Counted from the first letter of the stretch, positions 36,901-46,506 are shown. The stretch: 64,000 nt of DNA from Saccharomyces uvarum (GCA_947243795.1 OX365937.1:620001-684000), one strand, 5' to 3'. The notes: a model not told the origin generated them from the sequence alone. Numbers and translations: made by a program.

Positions 36901-38678
36901 AAATACACAGAATAACATGCGGATCAAGTGGTATTATTGATGTGGAAAGGTATCTAAGAAATGATGAGGTAAACTTGTTTGATCAAGTTCCCAGTTACAT
37001 TCCTTTAGTTAAGACGAGATATGAAAACTCATTCCGTGATGCAATGATTGATCCCTTACATGTCAAGAGAGAATCTTTGAACTGGAACCAAATTGACCAA
37101 GTTCTAGCAGGATATGGCGATTATTTAGTGGATAGAAAATGGCATGGATTCAGAGCCAAATACGTGGTGTTACCAACAGATATCCCTCCTAACACTTATT
37201 CTATGGTCATCAATGATAAAAATGAAACCTTGAACCCTGAAGAAATTAGAGTTGAAGGATTAAGGAGGTTAATTGGTTCAATTACCAGGGCAAGACTAAG
37301 GACGGAAAAGGAAAAACAAATAAAGAAAACCAAGAGAGAAGAAATTCAACCCGAAGTTATGTTCTACACAGGTCCGCTATACAACTTCATTAATGAGCAG
37401 CAGACGTCATTAGAAAGCTCCACTATAAATTTCAAGGATTCAATTTTCGTTAACGACAATAATCTTTTGAATAAAAGTGTTGAACTATCGAAGCTAGCGT
37501 ACCAAATTCAACGTGGTGAAAATCACATAACTTTAGTTAATAGAAAATGGCACTGGAAAAAACATGAAAGGTGCTTTGTCGGTTCAGAGATGGTTAATTG
37601 GTTAATAAGAAACTTTTCTGATATAGATACTAGAGAAGACGCAATTAGATACGGGCAAAAAGCAATGAAGGAGGGACTTTTTGTTCATGTCTTGAATAAG
37701 CATAGTTTCTTGGACGGGCATTACTTTTATCAATTTTCGCCTGCATACAGGATGGACTCAAACAGACTAGAGAAAATGAATTCGGATCGCTCTACGTCGT
37801 CTGATCCGAAGCAAATGCTGAGAAAAGCATCTACCGGTAGTTCAAATGATCCGGGCGCTATAACTCCATTCTCTACAGTTGTACCTGCTATGAGTGCGTC
37901 AAACGCATCGGTTACTGACACAAATGAATCATCTCGCCCGATCTTAATGTTGAGTAATTCTCTTGTTATAGATGTCGATCCTGCAGGAAAATCCTCCAAG
38001 CAAGAATCATGCACTGTACATTATGATAGGGTTCACAATCCCGATCATTGTTTCCACATCAGATTAGAATGGTTAACTACAACCCCTAAATTAATTGATG
38101 ACTTAGTGGGGAACTGGTCCAGGTTGTGTGAAAGGTATGGTTTGAAAATGATCGAAATCCCTTGGGAAGAACTTTGTACAATCCCATCTGTTAACCCGTT
38201 CCATTCCTTTGTTGAAATTCAGTTAGCTATCAATCCTTGGGAAGATCCCGAGTTCAAAGATAGAGAGCTTTTTGCTAAAAGTAAATTTTATTATCATGTT
38301 TATCTTCTGAAGGCATCAGGATTTTTATTAGATAACAGGGCATCCAAGTTTCTACAAAGCCAAGATATAGAGTTTGATATCATGTATTCATGGGGAAAAC
38401 CGCAGTTCAAATATGTTCAATATATCCACCATACTGGTGCTTACGTTGCAGAACTACGAGAAAACGGTTGCCTCTTTTTAGCTCCTAACAACGTTTATAT
38501 TTCCAGGGTGAATCCAGGAAACATAATCGGGAAAATTCATTCTTCCTCGAGTTCTGCATTGGATGCTCAAAAAGTGATCCTTGATTTCAAATCAACTTGC
38601 TTAGATTACCAGAAACTAAGATCAATTTTCTTGGATGCAAAGGAAACGTGGATTACAGGAAAAATTGTAGAAGAATAG
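33933..38678 (+). CDS. IML1: IML1, SEACIT/GATOR1 subunit (TORC1 inhibitor)
   Basis: Encodes 1581 residues (S. cerevisiae 1584). Iml1, the DEPDC5 homologue, forms SEACIT/GATOR1 with Npr2 and Npr3 at the vacuole, acts on the GTPase Gtr1 and so turns down TORC1 when amino acids are short. In order: a low-complexity N-terminus with the near-N-terminal LHGKKQRPISS; the IML1/SABA-type domain at about 130-430; a longin-linked middle part with Ser/Asn-rich disordered insertions at about 590-830; the DEP domain at about 1195-1275 (KWHWKKHERCFVGSEMVNWL); and a conserved C-terminal domain. The ATG at 33933 (MFARLHGKKQ) matches the known start; seven upstream codons are open without an ATG. Confidence 0.95.
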   Translation: MFARLHGKKQRPISSINSQTPRTSNTTHANSISLSSGNLIVGSNKNLREKSDQFNSQLRSSNRNLTSDNKNNVNSTNDDDNYEQPHRHQSPGLKTRTHQAELGYHESRFSDNSVMLNLIEFPDIKPDDLVELKTYHKDPSPSNRDKKIYFIAKDFDQETKRRAKTSNVSVLSGQLQTLLDLPSRSRIWIKLKPTKVDLQVDVVEFNIKDCLLNRGDMWFLSSKIVDTCVFIDQRLTFLDSIRGTIKGIYRNGKKVVSGYIGEQTRIIFRSESARLIFLIQITDEMWNFEETGEQLFQKMVNSFFPKIFKKWKDIDTHHTITIAFAISMDLSDTSFRDLKPGESLKNSKDYFRIVVDQVSIIHWVDIMETLRKEFMEIRKDLLNKKTDKGYSIAKGRFSPVIKSNFLELVNFATTILTDPFKQLDLRHTTTHVMIISPGSGLFDVDYSLLRLTGKKLLSLEMTMDLICLSKAPLHIVPLFRYRDFENKLHHCVPLWLSVFFWNDHAKKNNSEWTPRCKIYDLQMMGITENELIQEVDVEYLQLNKKVKSLSEFMNDYDENAFQLKILPPDLNKKLSNRSNLKFDTVFEDGIVVKGKKIPATTATTHGNTRFIWKAPKIAIPVIKDVQKPNVVPDLSIKTIEASSYDKTDTTNDVINTPTFSNNNNTEINDSLASMRSTDNLNTSLALDSLKGLSKRNSLKDFTQRVLTKFISNMDVNKYKESTPITVKDEISNSILDKNTSALLSSDSKTGSIRLQSKGFMIDNNINNRGNLIIKKNLSIFGVPDKETISGSPSSYLESSHTRTSSRFSTVSDKTPFITEGQKFKSDNSNAHNLLQRFRHRINETWVDIKSPSIPVSNEFANDLLPLRWKDVWPKYVAKKYSKWRSFTTPAELPITISDFPSKDDFERNFIFRNHSVTLNTDQEQYNQTYKDLLRDMIYMRLLTGFQICVGEQVEKIELSRENDESETVVNKYLDFNKYKTFKLYLMIDSEIHRITCGSSGIIDVERYLRNDEVNLFDQVPSYIPLVKTRYENSFRDAMIDPLHVKRESLNWNQIDQVLAGYGDYLVDRKWHGFRAKYVVLPTDIPPNTYSMVINDKNETLNPEEIRVEGLRRLIGSITRARLRTEKEKQIKKTKREEIQPEVMFYTGPLYNFINEQQTSLESSTINFKDSIFVNDNNLLNKSVELSKLAYQIQRGENHITLVNRKWHWKKHERCFVGSEMVNWLIRNFSDIDTREDAIRYGQKAMKEGLFVHVLNKHSFLDGHYFYQFSPAYRMDSNRLEKMNSDRSTSSDPKQMLRKASTGSSNDPGAITPFSTVVPAMSASNASVTDTNESSRPILMLSNSLVIDVDPAGKSSKQESCTVHYDRVHNPDHCFHIRLEWLTTTPKLIDDLVGNWSRLCERYGLKMIEIPWEELCTIPSVNPFHSFVEIQLAINPWEDPEFKDRELFAKSKFYYHVYLLKASGFLLDNRASKFLQSQDIEFDIMYSWGKPQFKYVQYIHHTGAYVAELRENGCLFLAPNNVYISRVNPGNIIGKIHSSSSSALDAQKVILDFKSTCLDYQKLRSIFLDAKETWITGKIVEE

Positions 38679-38770
38679 GTAGCCCCTATAAATAAGCCTA
38701 ACCAAGTAAATAATATTCAATAAGATAACCAAGTGTATTATCTATTTATTATATATGTATATATAAATCA

Positions 38771-38793
38771 ATATATATATATATATATATATA
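38771..38793. repeat. (AT)n microsatellite between IML1 and HOM6
   Basis: An uninterrupted 23-nt AT dinucleotide run in the 130-bp convergent gap between IML1 and HOM6. It probably lies in the HOM6 3' region and may act as a polyadenylation efficiency element (TATATA). Confidence 0.8.
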
Positions 38794-38808
38794 CGCTCAT
38801 TTGCGGAT

Positions 38809-39888
38809 TTAAAGTCTTTGCGCAATCTTGATAACATCACCCAAGACACCAGCGGCAGTGACAGCAGCACCTGCACCAGCACCTTGAATGACAACTGGAT
38901 TGGTGTAACGCTTAGTCTTGATGGAAATAACATTATCAGAACCCTTCAACGATGCAAATGGATGGGAGTAATCATATTTTTCAATTCCAACGGAAACAGA
39001 CTTGGTGGCGACATCAACTTTACCAATAAATCTCAATACTTTGTTTTCAGCTGCGGCTTCCTTTTTCAATTGAGTTAGATCATCATCATAATCAGATAAC
39101 TTTTCCATAAATTCGTCGACAGATTTAACAGATTCTAATGGTTTAGGAATCAAAGATTGGACTGGGAAAGAGGTTGGTGATTCAACTTCGACGCCAGATA
39201 TTCTACCGACGATTGTAACCTTTCTAGCAACATCCAAACCATTCAAATCGTCTCTTGGATCTGGTTCGGTGTAACCTAATTTCTTAGCAACTTTGACGAC
39301 ATCAGAAAATTTGACGTCGTTAGCTTCACTAGTGGAGAATTCGTTGAAAATGTAAGATAGAGTACCAGAAAAGATACCTTCGATTTTCTCTACCTCATCA
39401 CCGGTTTGAACGATTTCTTTCAAAAAGCTGATAATAGGTAAACCAGCGCCGACGGTGGCTTCATGGTATACCAAACCGTTGGTTGGCTTATTGGAGAAAA
39501 GAGCCTTCCAGGTAGCCAAATCAGAGGAAAAAGCCTTCTTGTTTGGTGTAGCAATGGAAATACCGTTTTCAACGAACTTGGTGTAGAAACTTGCAATGTA
39601 AGCACTGGAAGTGTTATCCACCAAAATGACTGGCTTAGGAGAAGTCTTTAAATGAGTAATCAAATCGTCCAATGGCAAAGTCTTGTCGCTGGCAGCGGCC
39701 AATGCCGATTTCCAGTCAGAGCCAACGTTCAATGGAGAAAAGTCCTTGGAGATCAAAGAACGTTCAGCTTCGGCTAAAAGAACCAAATTGTAAGTGATGG
39801 TAGACTTCATGGCCAACAATTGGTCCAAGAGAGATGAACCGACGACACCGGCACCGATAACGGCAACATTAACAACTTTAGTAGACAT
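38809..39888 (-). CDS. HOM6: HOM6, homoserine dehydrogenase
   Basis: Encodes 359 residues, as in S. cerevisiae. It reduces aspartate semialdehyde to homoserine with NAD(P)H, the common step for threonine and methionine. The Rossmann GxGxxG is near the N-terminus (VAVIGAGVVGSSLLDQLL). EATVGAGLPII is a family signature, and the catalytic Asp and Lys are in DDLNGLDVARKV at about residues 215-226. Codon use is strongly biased, as in a highly expressed gene. The promoter has a good Rap1 motif and an E-box that overlaps the HIR3 stop. I see no perfect Gcn4 site in the short gap. Confidence 0.96.
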   Translation of the reverse strand: MSTKVVNVAVIGAGVVGSSLLDQLLAMKSTITYNLVLLAEAERSLISKDFSPLNVGSDWKSALAAASDKTLPLDDLITHLKTSPKPVILVDNTSSAYIASFYTKFVENGISIATPNKKAFSSDLATWKALFSNKPTNGLVYHEATVGAGLPIISFLKEIVQTGDEVEKIEGIFSGTLSYIFNEFSTSEANDVKFSDVVKVAKKLGYTEPDPRDDLNGLDVARKVTIVGRISGVEVESPTSFPVQSLIPKPLESVKSVDEFMEKLSDYDDDLTQLKKEAAAENKVLRFIGKVDVATKSVSVGIEKYDYSHPFASLKGSDNVISIKTKRYTNPVVIQGAGAGAAVTAAGVLGDVIKIAQRL

Positions 39889-40073
39889 TTTTTCTTTCTT
39901 TCTATGGTTAATTGTACTAGCACTGCTTACTTACAACGACTTGTATATGCAGCTAAAAAGGTTGAGTTCGATAAACGTCTATCACTAATTGGAGTATTAC
40001 ATATTCTATCTACATTTTTTTCATCCATCAATTAGCCCACTAGGACACATTTCCTTCAAACTTAATCATCTAC

Positions 40074-40117
40074 ACACCCGTGCACCGCTAGGCGACCATC
40101 AGCAAAATTCACGTGAT
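40074..40117. promoter_or_regulatory. HOM6 promoter: Rap1-type motif and Cbf1 E-box
   Basis: ACACCCGTGCACC (40074-40086) fits the Rap1 consensus ACACCCRYRCAYM at every position. CACGTGAT (40110-40117) is a Cbf1-type E-box that includes two bases of the HIR3 stop codon (40109-40111). They lie 186 and 222 bp upstream of the HOM6 ATG. Cbf1 would fit HOM6's place in methionine synthesis; this is inference. Confidence 0.5.
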
Positions 40118-43100
40118 CTTGTCCACTAATAGTTTGATTCTATCAAAGACTTCCTTCTTAGTGACACGCTTCTTTATGGCACTCGACTTGGAGGTGGAAT
40201 CTGGAGTGCCTTTGGATGCGGTAGAACCCGCCGATGGTGGTGCTGGCGTATTCTCGTTGTTATCGTTTGCGGTAGATTGATTCTGTTGAGCTAGAGGATA
40301 ATAGAGATACTCGAAATAAATACCCAGGCAAACACTGTCGAAGGCAATTCCGCTATGTCCCTTCTTCAGTTGGAATGCGAGTTTTAGTCCGGAAGTTATT
40401 TCTTCGGGATGTTTGCTTTGATCGAAAGCCTGATTTAGTTGTTCACTGATTTTCAAAAAATTTTGGTAGTCAAGTGTGGGGAGAATCTGCTCCACATAAC
40501 TCTTGTCCTGTAACTGTAGTTTTATTTTAGCACTTTGCGTATACACACTAATGGCACGTTCTAGAAGTTCGTTTATGTTCACCGTTCCAGAACCAAAACG
40601 CCTTAGTTTCTTTATAACAAGGCCAGCCGTATTGAAGTCTTTCATGGCAAAAAGCAAGTCCAGATACAAAATCAAATACTGGTATGTATAGATAAAATGC
40701 TTTCCTGGCCTCTCAAAATCTGGCTTCCATATGTTGACCAAGTTTTTGTTTACGCTTTTTGCCGATATCAAGCAATCCATCTCTTTCAGAGCACCGTCCA
40801 CATCACCAAAATCACCAAACAATATGCGCGCAACTCTGTAACGAGGTCTGTGTTGCCATTTTTTTTTATCAACAGATAATAAATGGTGTAGTAATTTCAT
40901 GATCTTGTCAAAAAACACCTTTTTTTGATAGTCCCCCGCTAGCCCTTCATCATTAACCCAAAACTCCTCCTGCTCTTGGAAAAACTGGTTATCTTTAGAT
41001 AATAGCGCTAAAGCCTCATTTACATTTATGATGCCTTGCTTTATCCATTTATAGCAAGAATTCACTAATAAGTAGTGCGGTTCGATGATTGGATCTTTAG
41101 CGGGCGATGACTCATGTGCTATTTGGCAACTTTTTAGGATATAGCTAGAGATTAGTTTACAGTTATTCCCATCGTCTGTTTTGAAAAAAAATTTAGCTAG
41201 ACTATAAAAGCTAAACCAGTTTAGCACAAACGTGTCATCCTGTAACTTGGTACTAGTCGATAAAGAACATCCTCGATTGAAACATAAAAATATGCTTTGT
41301 TCTATATTGAAGTCTGAAATTGTGGTGATTTTCTTTGTTTTTTCCATTATTACCTCTCCAGTTTCAGATAATCTCATTGTGTTTTCAACATTACTTTTCC
41401 AACTATAGCAAAGCTTATTCATGGGTTTATAGTACCCACTAATCAGCATAGAACCTAAGTCGTCTAATGCCTTTAATATGATCTTTTTGTCATCACTGGT
41501 TCGATTCGGTTTACTGTAATAAATGGAAACGGCCATTGAATAACACAATATTGCCTTTCTTTGAGTCAGTGCAATGATTTCTTTCTTCTCAGAAACCGTG
41601 ATCTTATCTGAAGTCCAAATTAAATCATCTTCAACTGTATAAGTGTAGCACTTTCCAAGTAATATCCAGCTTTCAAAACGGTTTGTATTGTATATAATGT
41701 CATTCTTCAACATCCTAATAATGGAGTCCAACTCAGAGGGCCTTGCTTGCATAGATTTCTTCCTCATTTTATATAAACCCAAAGACTGTAAACTGGATAC
41801 ATAGAACAGGCCAGCTGTCATACCTTGCTGTAACTCATCATGTGGTGTAGTTAAATATAAATTTGTGTCACCGGAAAATGTATCCTTCAGCAAATTAGCT
41901 GTTATTGGCCTTGATAGATATTCATTTAATAAAAATGAGTTTCTAGATATGATGTGATTGTCCATAGTCGAAGGATCGCCAATTTTTTCTATAATATTAT
42001 CCATGACCTGCTTCAAGGTGGTCTTTGACGACGAAAGGTAAGGATTTTTGTTTTGATATTGCAATTTAATGAGGTAAGTACCTAGAGGTAAAGAATGAAT
42101 CTTTTCCATCTCCACAGCTTTTGTTTCATGCACGTCAGGACTAAAATTATCACTGGCTATCGTGTAATGATATCTACACCATAGTATTTGCTTCAACTGT
42201 AAAAATGAATCATTATTAATGAACTGACACAACAGTTTCTCAGATAAAGCTAAAAAGTTACCATTTGATGCGTCACAAAAATGGAAATGTCCAAAAAGGG
42301 TATGCAAAGACCAAATCAGTTCAGTACTCTCAATACCTTGCTCAGTAGGCGTCTTTATGTTAGCCTGGATATTATAGTAATAGAGAATCAAAGTTGATAT
42401 ATCTATCATTATGTCCTTCATTTTTCCAGATGATTTTGAAGCTCTTTTGAAAAATGACTTATTTGAAGTTTCAACAACTGCTGAACTTTCATAAAATAGA
42501 ACAGTATAAAAGAAAAAAAAAGTGTTCAATAATTTGTCAAACATATAGTCCTCTAACGTAAAATCACTATTTTCCCATCTGTTCAGATTCAGAATTTTAG
42601 TTAATTTACTTGAAAAATAACCAATTGCTGTCAAAACTGTTAATAACATTTGCTGCCTTGCATGAGGGTTCGATTCCCTGTAAAAAGACGATGTCAACGC
42701 ACCCTTCATAAAGTCAAGAACGTGGAAATAGATCCTTTGTGCGTCTTGTATGCTAGATTTTTTAACATATGATGAGAAGAGAACGCCCCACAGCCTGATT
42801 TTCAGTAGAAATGGCGAATTCGAAATAAATGAAACCATCTCCTCATCGACAACTTGTTGCTTAGTTGAAGGATATAATATATGTAAAAGAACACGCTCTA
42901 GAGTCTCCAAATGATTTTCTGAATGACAGTCAGAAGTTGTGTCTTCAGAAATATCTTCAACCGTTATGTTTTGTATTATTTTTATTTTCCTTTTTTGTGA
43001 TTGAACCGTATTCAAGTTCAAAGCAGGTATGTGGCGATAATTTGGATACGCAACGTCTAGATGAGAGTCCGAATCTTTTATAGTCTTCTCTAAAGACGTT

Positions 43101-45055
43101 AAAGTTTCAGAGAGCCTGCTATCAACGATATCACAAGTATACTGCAAGAAACAGTAATGTGTCCATTGAAAGTGGACATACAATTCCGTATCTTTTTCTT
43201 TGGCAATTGTTTCTAGCAACGCATGCCAAGACCTTATTCTTTTCTCCACTTTATTTCTTTGACTTTTTAAATCCGCTGACTTGTGTCCTTGAATCCGTTT
43301 GTTTGTAATTTCTTCCACAATATTTCCTAAATGATTTACCAGCAGTTCGTAAACTGACAAGGCTAAATACTTGCATTGCTTTTGGTTCTTGTTGATGAAA
43401 GCAAAGATGTTCAATTCAATTCCAAATACGAACCACAAAACTGTCTTTAGAAGCTGAGGTTCCCAAAGGTAATCAATCACGAGCCGTCTTTGGTTTCCCT
43501 CATCATAGGTCCCAAGCAATTTGAATAGTAATTTTAAACGTACTTCATGGAAGTGAAGACTACCTGCGTTCACTTCAGACACAAAGGATTTGATGTGATC
43601 TGAATCCAAGTCGCTCAAATATCTAGGAAAACCTTCCTTATTATCGAATGCATTCGACTTCAGGAGTGCATTTAGTTGGAATAATTCTTCGTTTTCGTTA
43701 GAACCGCTAGATAGATAGTCATTCTGGTTGAAAATGTCGGTATATCTACTATTCCAAGATTTTAAACATTCGTAAAAGTCAGTGTATGGAATAAATTTTT
43801 CAGATTGCTCACCATCAGAGCCGATGACAAATTTGGAGGCAAATGTATCAAAATCATAGAATGAGTTTATTTGTATATACGACAGCAATGTATTGAATTC
43901 AGTAAAGAATTTTTTATGAACGTCCATGACAAGCTCTTTTGAGTTGTCATGTTCCCTCTCTTTAAAACGCTTACTACTTCTTTGAAGAGGCTTTGTAGTA
44001 TCCAAATGTTCATCAGACCTCTTATTAGGCCTAGCCTCCTCACTGACTTTGGTTTCTGAGGGCACTAAATGGTCGCCTTTATTCTCCACTTGCGTACTTT
44101 CTTCATCTTGCTCTTCATCTTGTTGCTCGAAATCTTTTTCTAAGGACGGGGTATTATTGATTGATTCCGATAAATCAAACTTAATGGCTTCAATAGGCTC
44201 TTCAACTTCGTTATAGGGATCTATATTTCTACCGATGAGAGACGACGTCTTAACAATGGGAAGTAAATTTTTTAAAGCTTTTGCCACTTCGTCCCAAGAT
44301 TCTTCATTCAATGTGACATTAAATACATCCAGTTTTTTCATTATCTCTTCATCTTCCCTTTTCATTTCAGAAATTTTAGAGAGAATTGGCCCAAAATCCA
44401 GACCTTCCGGTTTAATGCCCTTATACTTATCCAGGTGATATCTTTCAAAGATCGTCTTATCTGATAAATCGGGAACCAGTAATTTATTTGTAAGGTCTAT
44501 GTAGTTATTCATCATTTGAGTCAGATCACTTAATATAAATTTGCGATGACGACCAAGTAAGAGCGAAAGATTCTCCTCTTTCGTGAATTCATACTCTGAA
44601 ATCAATCGTTCCAGTTTGGCACTATTGAAACCTCTGAAGATGCGAACCAGCAAATTCGTAACTGCAAAATCTGCATCACTGTGTTGAATAGATTCAACCA
44701 AATTCTCAACCGCTTTTAGAACACAATTAACCAAGTCTTGTGAATTCAGGTTTTCATAATTACTTTCCAAATATAAATGATAGTACATCCCTCTATTCCT
44801 GTAACATAAATACCGCAGATTATCCAATGTGGGAGAGGAATTACGGTACACGCCCCATTTATCAGGCTTGACAACATCAATTTGGAAAAGCTCTTGAAAT
44901 TTGCTATCCGATTTTTGAAAATCTCTGTTCTTAAGGTCGATCAAGGCATCCTGCAAAATATTAAAGCTTTGCTCGATTTGTAGCTCTCTTGAATGCTCCT
45001 CTGCCTCGTATTGTTCACCGTCGATGTTTGAATTGAGAGCATTGAACATAGACAT
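40109..45055 (-). CDS. HIR3: HIR3, HIR histone chaperone complex subunit
   Basis: Encodes 1648 residues, as in S. cerevisiae. Hir3, the CABIN1 homologue, is a scaffold of the HIR complex (Hir1, Hir2, Hpc2), which deposits H3-H4 outside S phase and represses histone genes. It is almost entirely helical with TPR-like repeats. An acidic, disordered stretch lies at about 310-370 (EDEEQDEESTQVENKGDH region), and the C-terminus is a Ser/Pro/Thr-rich tail ending in a basic helix (AIKKRVTKKEVFDRIKLLVD). The ATG at 45055 (MSMFNALNSNID) is the first in frame. It is divergent from IPA1. A tRNA-like word inside it is coincidental (see rejected). Confidence 0.95.
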   Translation of the reverse strand: MSMFNALNSNIDGEQYEAEEHSRELQIEQSFNILQDALIDLKNRDFQKSDSKFQELFQIDVVKPDKWGVYRNSSPTLDNLRYLCYRNRGMYYHLYLESNYENLNSQDLVNCVLKAVENLVESIQHSDADFAVTNLLVRIFRGFNSAKLERLISEYEFTKEENLSLLLGRHRKFILSDLTQMMNNYIDLTNKLLVPDLSDKTIFERYHLDKYKGIKPEGLDFGPILSKISEMKREDEEIMKKLDVFNVTLNEESWDEVAKALKNLLPIVKTSSLIGRNIDPYNEVEEPIEAIKFDLSESINNTPSLEKDFEQQDEEQDEESTQVENKGDHLVPSETKVSEEARPNKRSDEHLDTTKPLQRSSKRFKEREHDNSKELVMDVHKKFFTEFNTLLSYIQINSFYDFDTFASKFVIGSDGEQSEKFIPYTDFYECLKSWNSRYTDIFNQNDYLSSGSNENEELFQLNALLKSNAFDNKEGFPRYLSDLDSDHIKSFVSEVNAGSLHFHEVRLKLLFKLLGTYDEGNQRRLVIDYLWEPQLLKTVLWFVFGIELNIFAFINKNQKQCKYLALSVYELLVNHLGNIVEEITNKRIQGHKSADLKSQRNKVEKRIRSWHALLETIAKEKDTELYVHFQWTHYCFLQYTCDIVDSRLSETLTSLEKTIKDSDSHLDVAYPNYRHIPALNLNTVQSQKRKIKIIQNITVEDISEDTTSDCHSENHLETLERVLLHILYPSTKQQVVDEEMVSFISNSPFLLKIRLWGVLFSSYVKKSSIQDAQRIYFHVLDFMKGALTSSFYRESNPHARQQMLLTVLTAIGYFSSKLTKILNLNRWENSDFTLEDYMFDKLLNTFFFFYTVLFYESSAVVETSNKSFFKRASKSSGKMKDIMIDISTLILYYYNIQANIKTPTEQGIESTELIWSLHTLFGHFHFCDASNGNFLALSEKLLCQFINNDSFLQLKQILWCRYHYTIASDNFSPDVHETKAVEMEKIHSLPLGTYLIKLQYQNKNPYLSSSKTTLKQVMDNIIEKIGDPSTMDNHIISRNSFLLNEYLSRPITANLLKDTFSGDTNLYLTTPHDELQQGMTAGLFYVSSLQSLGLYKMRKKSMQARPSELDSIIRMLKNDIIYNTNRFESWILLGKCYTYTVEDDLIWTSDKITVSEKKEIIALTQRKAILCYSMAVSIYYSKPNRTSDDKKIILKALDDLGSMLISGYYKPMNKLCYSWKSNVENTMRLSETGEVIMEKTKKITTISDFNIEQSIFLCFNRGCSLSTSTKLQDDTFVLNWFSFYSLAKFFFKTDDGNNCKLISSYILKSCQIAHESSPAKDPIIEPHYLLVNSCYKWIKQGIINVNEALALLSKDNQFFQEQEEFWVNDEGLAGDYQKKVFFDKIMKLLHHLLSVDKKKWQHRPRYRVARILFGDFGDVDGALKEMDCLISAKSVNKNLVNIWKPDFERPGKHFIYTYQYLILYLDLLFAMKDFNTAGLVIKKLRRFGSGTVNINELLERAISVYTQSAKIKLQLQDKSYVEQILPTLDYQNFLKISEQLNQAFDQSKHPEEITSGLKLAFQLKKGHSGIAFDSVCLGIYFEYLYYPLAQQNQSTANDNNENTPAPPSAGSTASKGTPDSTSKSSAIKKRVTKKEVFDRIKLLVDKIT

Positions 45056-45266
45056 GGTACCCTTTACCTAGATTTTGCTATAGCTTTCCAAACTTGAAAT
45101 TGCTCTTTCTTACCTGTCTTCGTGCTGTCTGTTGTTGTAAGCTCATTCCTATTTAAAGTATATTTTGGAATGAAGGATTTCGCGATGGCGACTATAATAA
45201 TAAGCTAGTGAAATTAAGATGAAAAAAAGAGGCAAGAAGGAGAGAAAAGAAACAGATGCAGGAACG

Positions 45267-46319
45267 ATGGTCCAGTATGTGGTAGAGTGGTTACCAAGGA
45301 TTAACAAAATTGCTGTAGTAGTAGACGGCTGGGAAAGAGTGCAGATAAAGAGTGTTAAAGGAACAGTACTCAGCATATTTGGAGATGATGGGCAACGTGA
45401 GGATATCTCACTCCCGGTGGAAGTTGAAGAAAACGTTAACATACCGTACGAATTCGAGAAGGGACGTAGTGATTTGGAATACATCGTGAAAATAAGGAGC
45501 AAGTCCTCAGAAAAGTATGATAATTCTATCATGTCGCTCCCAGATGGTAAATGGACTAAAGAAGACCTCTGTCTAGATCCTGAATTCTTAATAGAATGCC
45601 TTCAATGTAAGCAAAAAATCATCAGTAAAGACAACTGTCGAGTTCTTAATAACATGCCTTCAGAGTTTTGGATGGAGCTGATGGATTATTGGCATTGCCA
45701 TAAGCCAGATGTGGGGAAAACCAAATCTGCTTCTTATTCACAGTATGAAACGCTGAAACCATCAGAAAATGAGATCTTAATTGGAAGCTCTTTCTTCCAA
45801 GGTACTCCAGCGACATTTAAGGATGCTGTGCTTGAAAAAGACAGTACCATGCTTCTGTGCAAAAATTGCTCAGTAGTTTTAGGCCTGACAACGGTTGGCC
45901 CACTTTATAAACTATACAAATGGAAATTACGTTTGCTACGTAACGGAATGACGTATGAATTTCCTCCCGAACTTGACGTTATGCTGTCTTTAATAAGTAT
46001 TGTCAAGGCCAACTCCTGCCGGTACGCTCTCGTAAAGAGTGGAGGAAAACGACTGCTGGTTTGGATATTCTCCTTCGACATTGGAGTAACATTGACGGGA
46101 AATAAACAACTCAAGAGGTCAATAAAGTTGCTTTACACAGACAACACCATCACTATAAGCCACTGTCTCGAGCGACAAAACGCTGAGGAACTAGATACCC
46201 AAGAAACTACATTTCACGCATTCTATGACAGTCTCCAAAAAGTTAATGCACTTCTACCTTCAAATATGAAAGTAATGGGGGAATGGTCGATCAGCTATGC
46301 CTCACTAGTTGAGTCATAA
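45267..46319 (+). CDS. IPA1: IPA1 (YJR141W), mRNA 3'-end processing factor
   Basis: Encodes 350 residues from 45267 (S. cerevisiae 347). Ipa1 is an essential protein needed for pre-mRNA cleavage and polyadenylation and is related to human UBE3D. Visible features are the start MVQYVVEWLPRI, a conserved Cys pair CLQCKQ at about 112, a Trp/Cys/His cluster (MDYWHCHKPD) and a second pair CKNC at about 200, which suggest a metal site. An in-frame ATG 48 bp upstream (45219) would add a lysine-rich leader (MKKRGKKERKETDAG). I chose 45267 because the remembered S. cerevisiae protein starts MVQYVVEWLPR. It is among the most divergent proteins in the window. Confidence 0.9.
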   Translation: MVQYVVEWLPRINKIAVVVDGWERVQIKSVKGTVLSIFGDDGQREDISLPVEVEENVNIPYEFEKGRSDLEYIVKIRSKSSEKYDNSIMSLPDGKWTKEDLCLDPEFLIECLQCKQKIISKDNCRVLNNMPSEFWMELMDYWHCHKPDVGKTKSASYSQYETLKPSENEILIGSSFFQGTPATFKDAVLEKDSTMLLCKNCSVVLGLTTVGPLYKLYKWKLRLLRNGMTYEFPPELDVMLSLISIVKANSCRYALVKSGGKRLLVWIFSFDIGVTLTGNKQLKRSIKLLYTDNTITISHCLERQNAEELDTQETTFHAFYDSLQKVNALLPSNMKVMGEWSISYASLVES

Positions 46320-46371
46320 AAGCCTTACGATCTGCGCTTATATAGATATCATTATCAAACAATACATATCA

Positions 46372-46386
46372 TTTTTTTTTTTTTTT
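46372..46386 (+). repeat. T15 homopolymer in the YJR142W promoter
   Basis: A run of 15 T about 120 bp upstream of the YJR142W ATG. Poly(dA:dT) tracts of this size exclude nucleosomes and are a common yeast promoter element. Confidence 0.7.
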
Positions 46387-46506
46387 GCATACAAGTGAAT
46401 AATCCAATTGCTAGACTGAAGAATTGTTCAACGATCGCGTATCATCATCTTGCAACAAATAGGGGCTACTTGAAAAGAAAAAGCAAAACAATCACTTATA
46501 TGAATT

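Noticed and set aside
14561-40108. A sulfur-metabolism gene cluster (STR2, MET5, HOM6)
   Set aside because: The genes are spread over 25 kb among unrelated genes, and the same order exists in S. cerevisiae. It is ordinary synteny, not a functional cluster.
42661-42680. tRNA-like word GGGTTCGATTCCC (B box / T-arm-like)
   Set aside because: It lies inside the HIR3 coding frame (ESNPHARQQ), and there is no A box, acceptor stem or terminator around it. It is a coincidence of codons.
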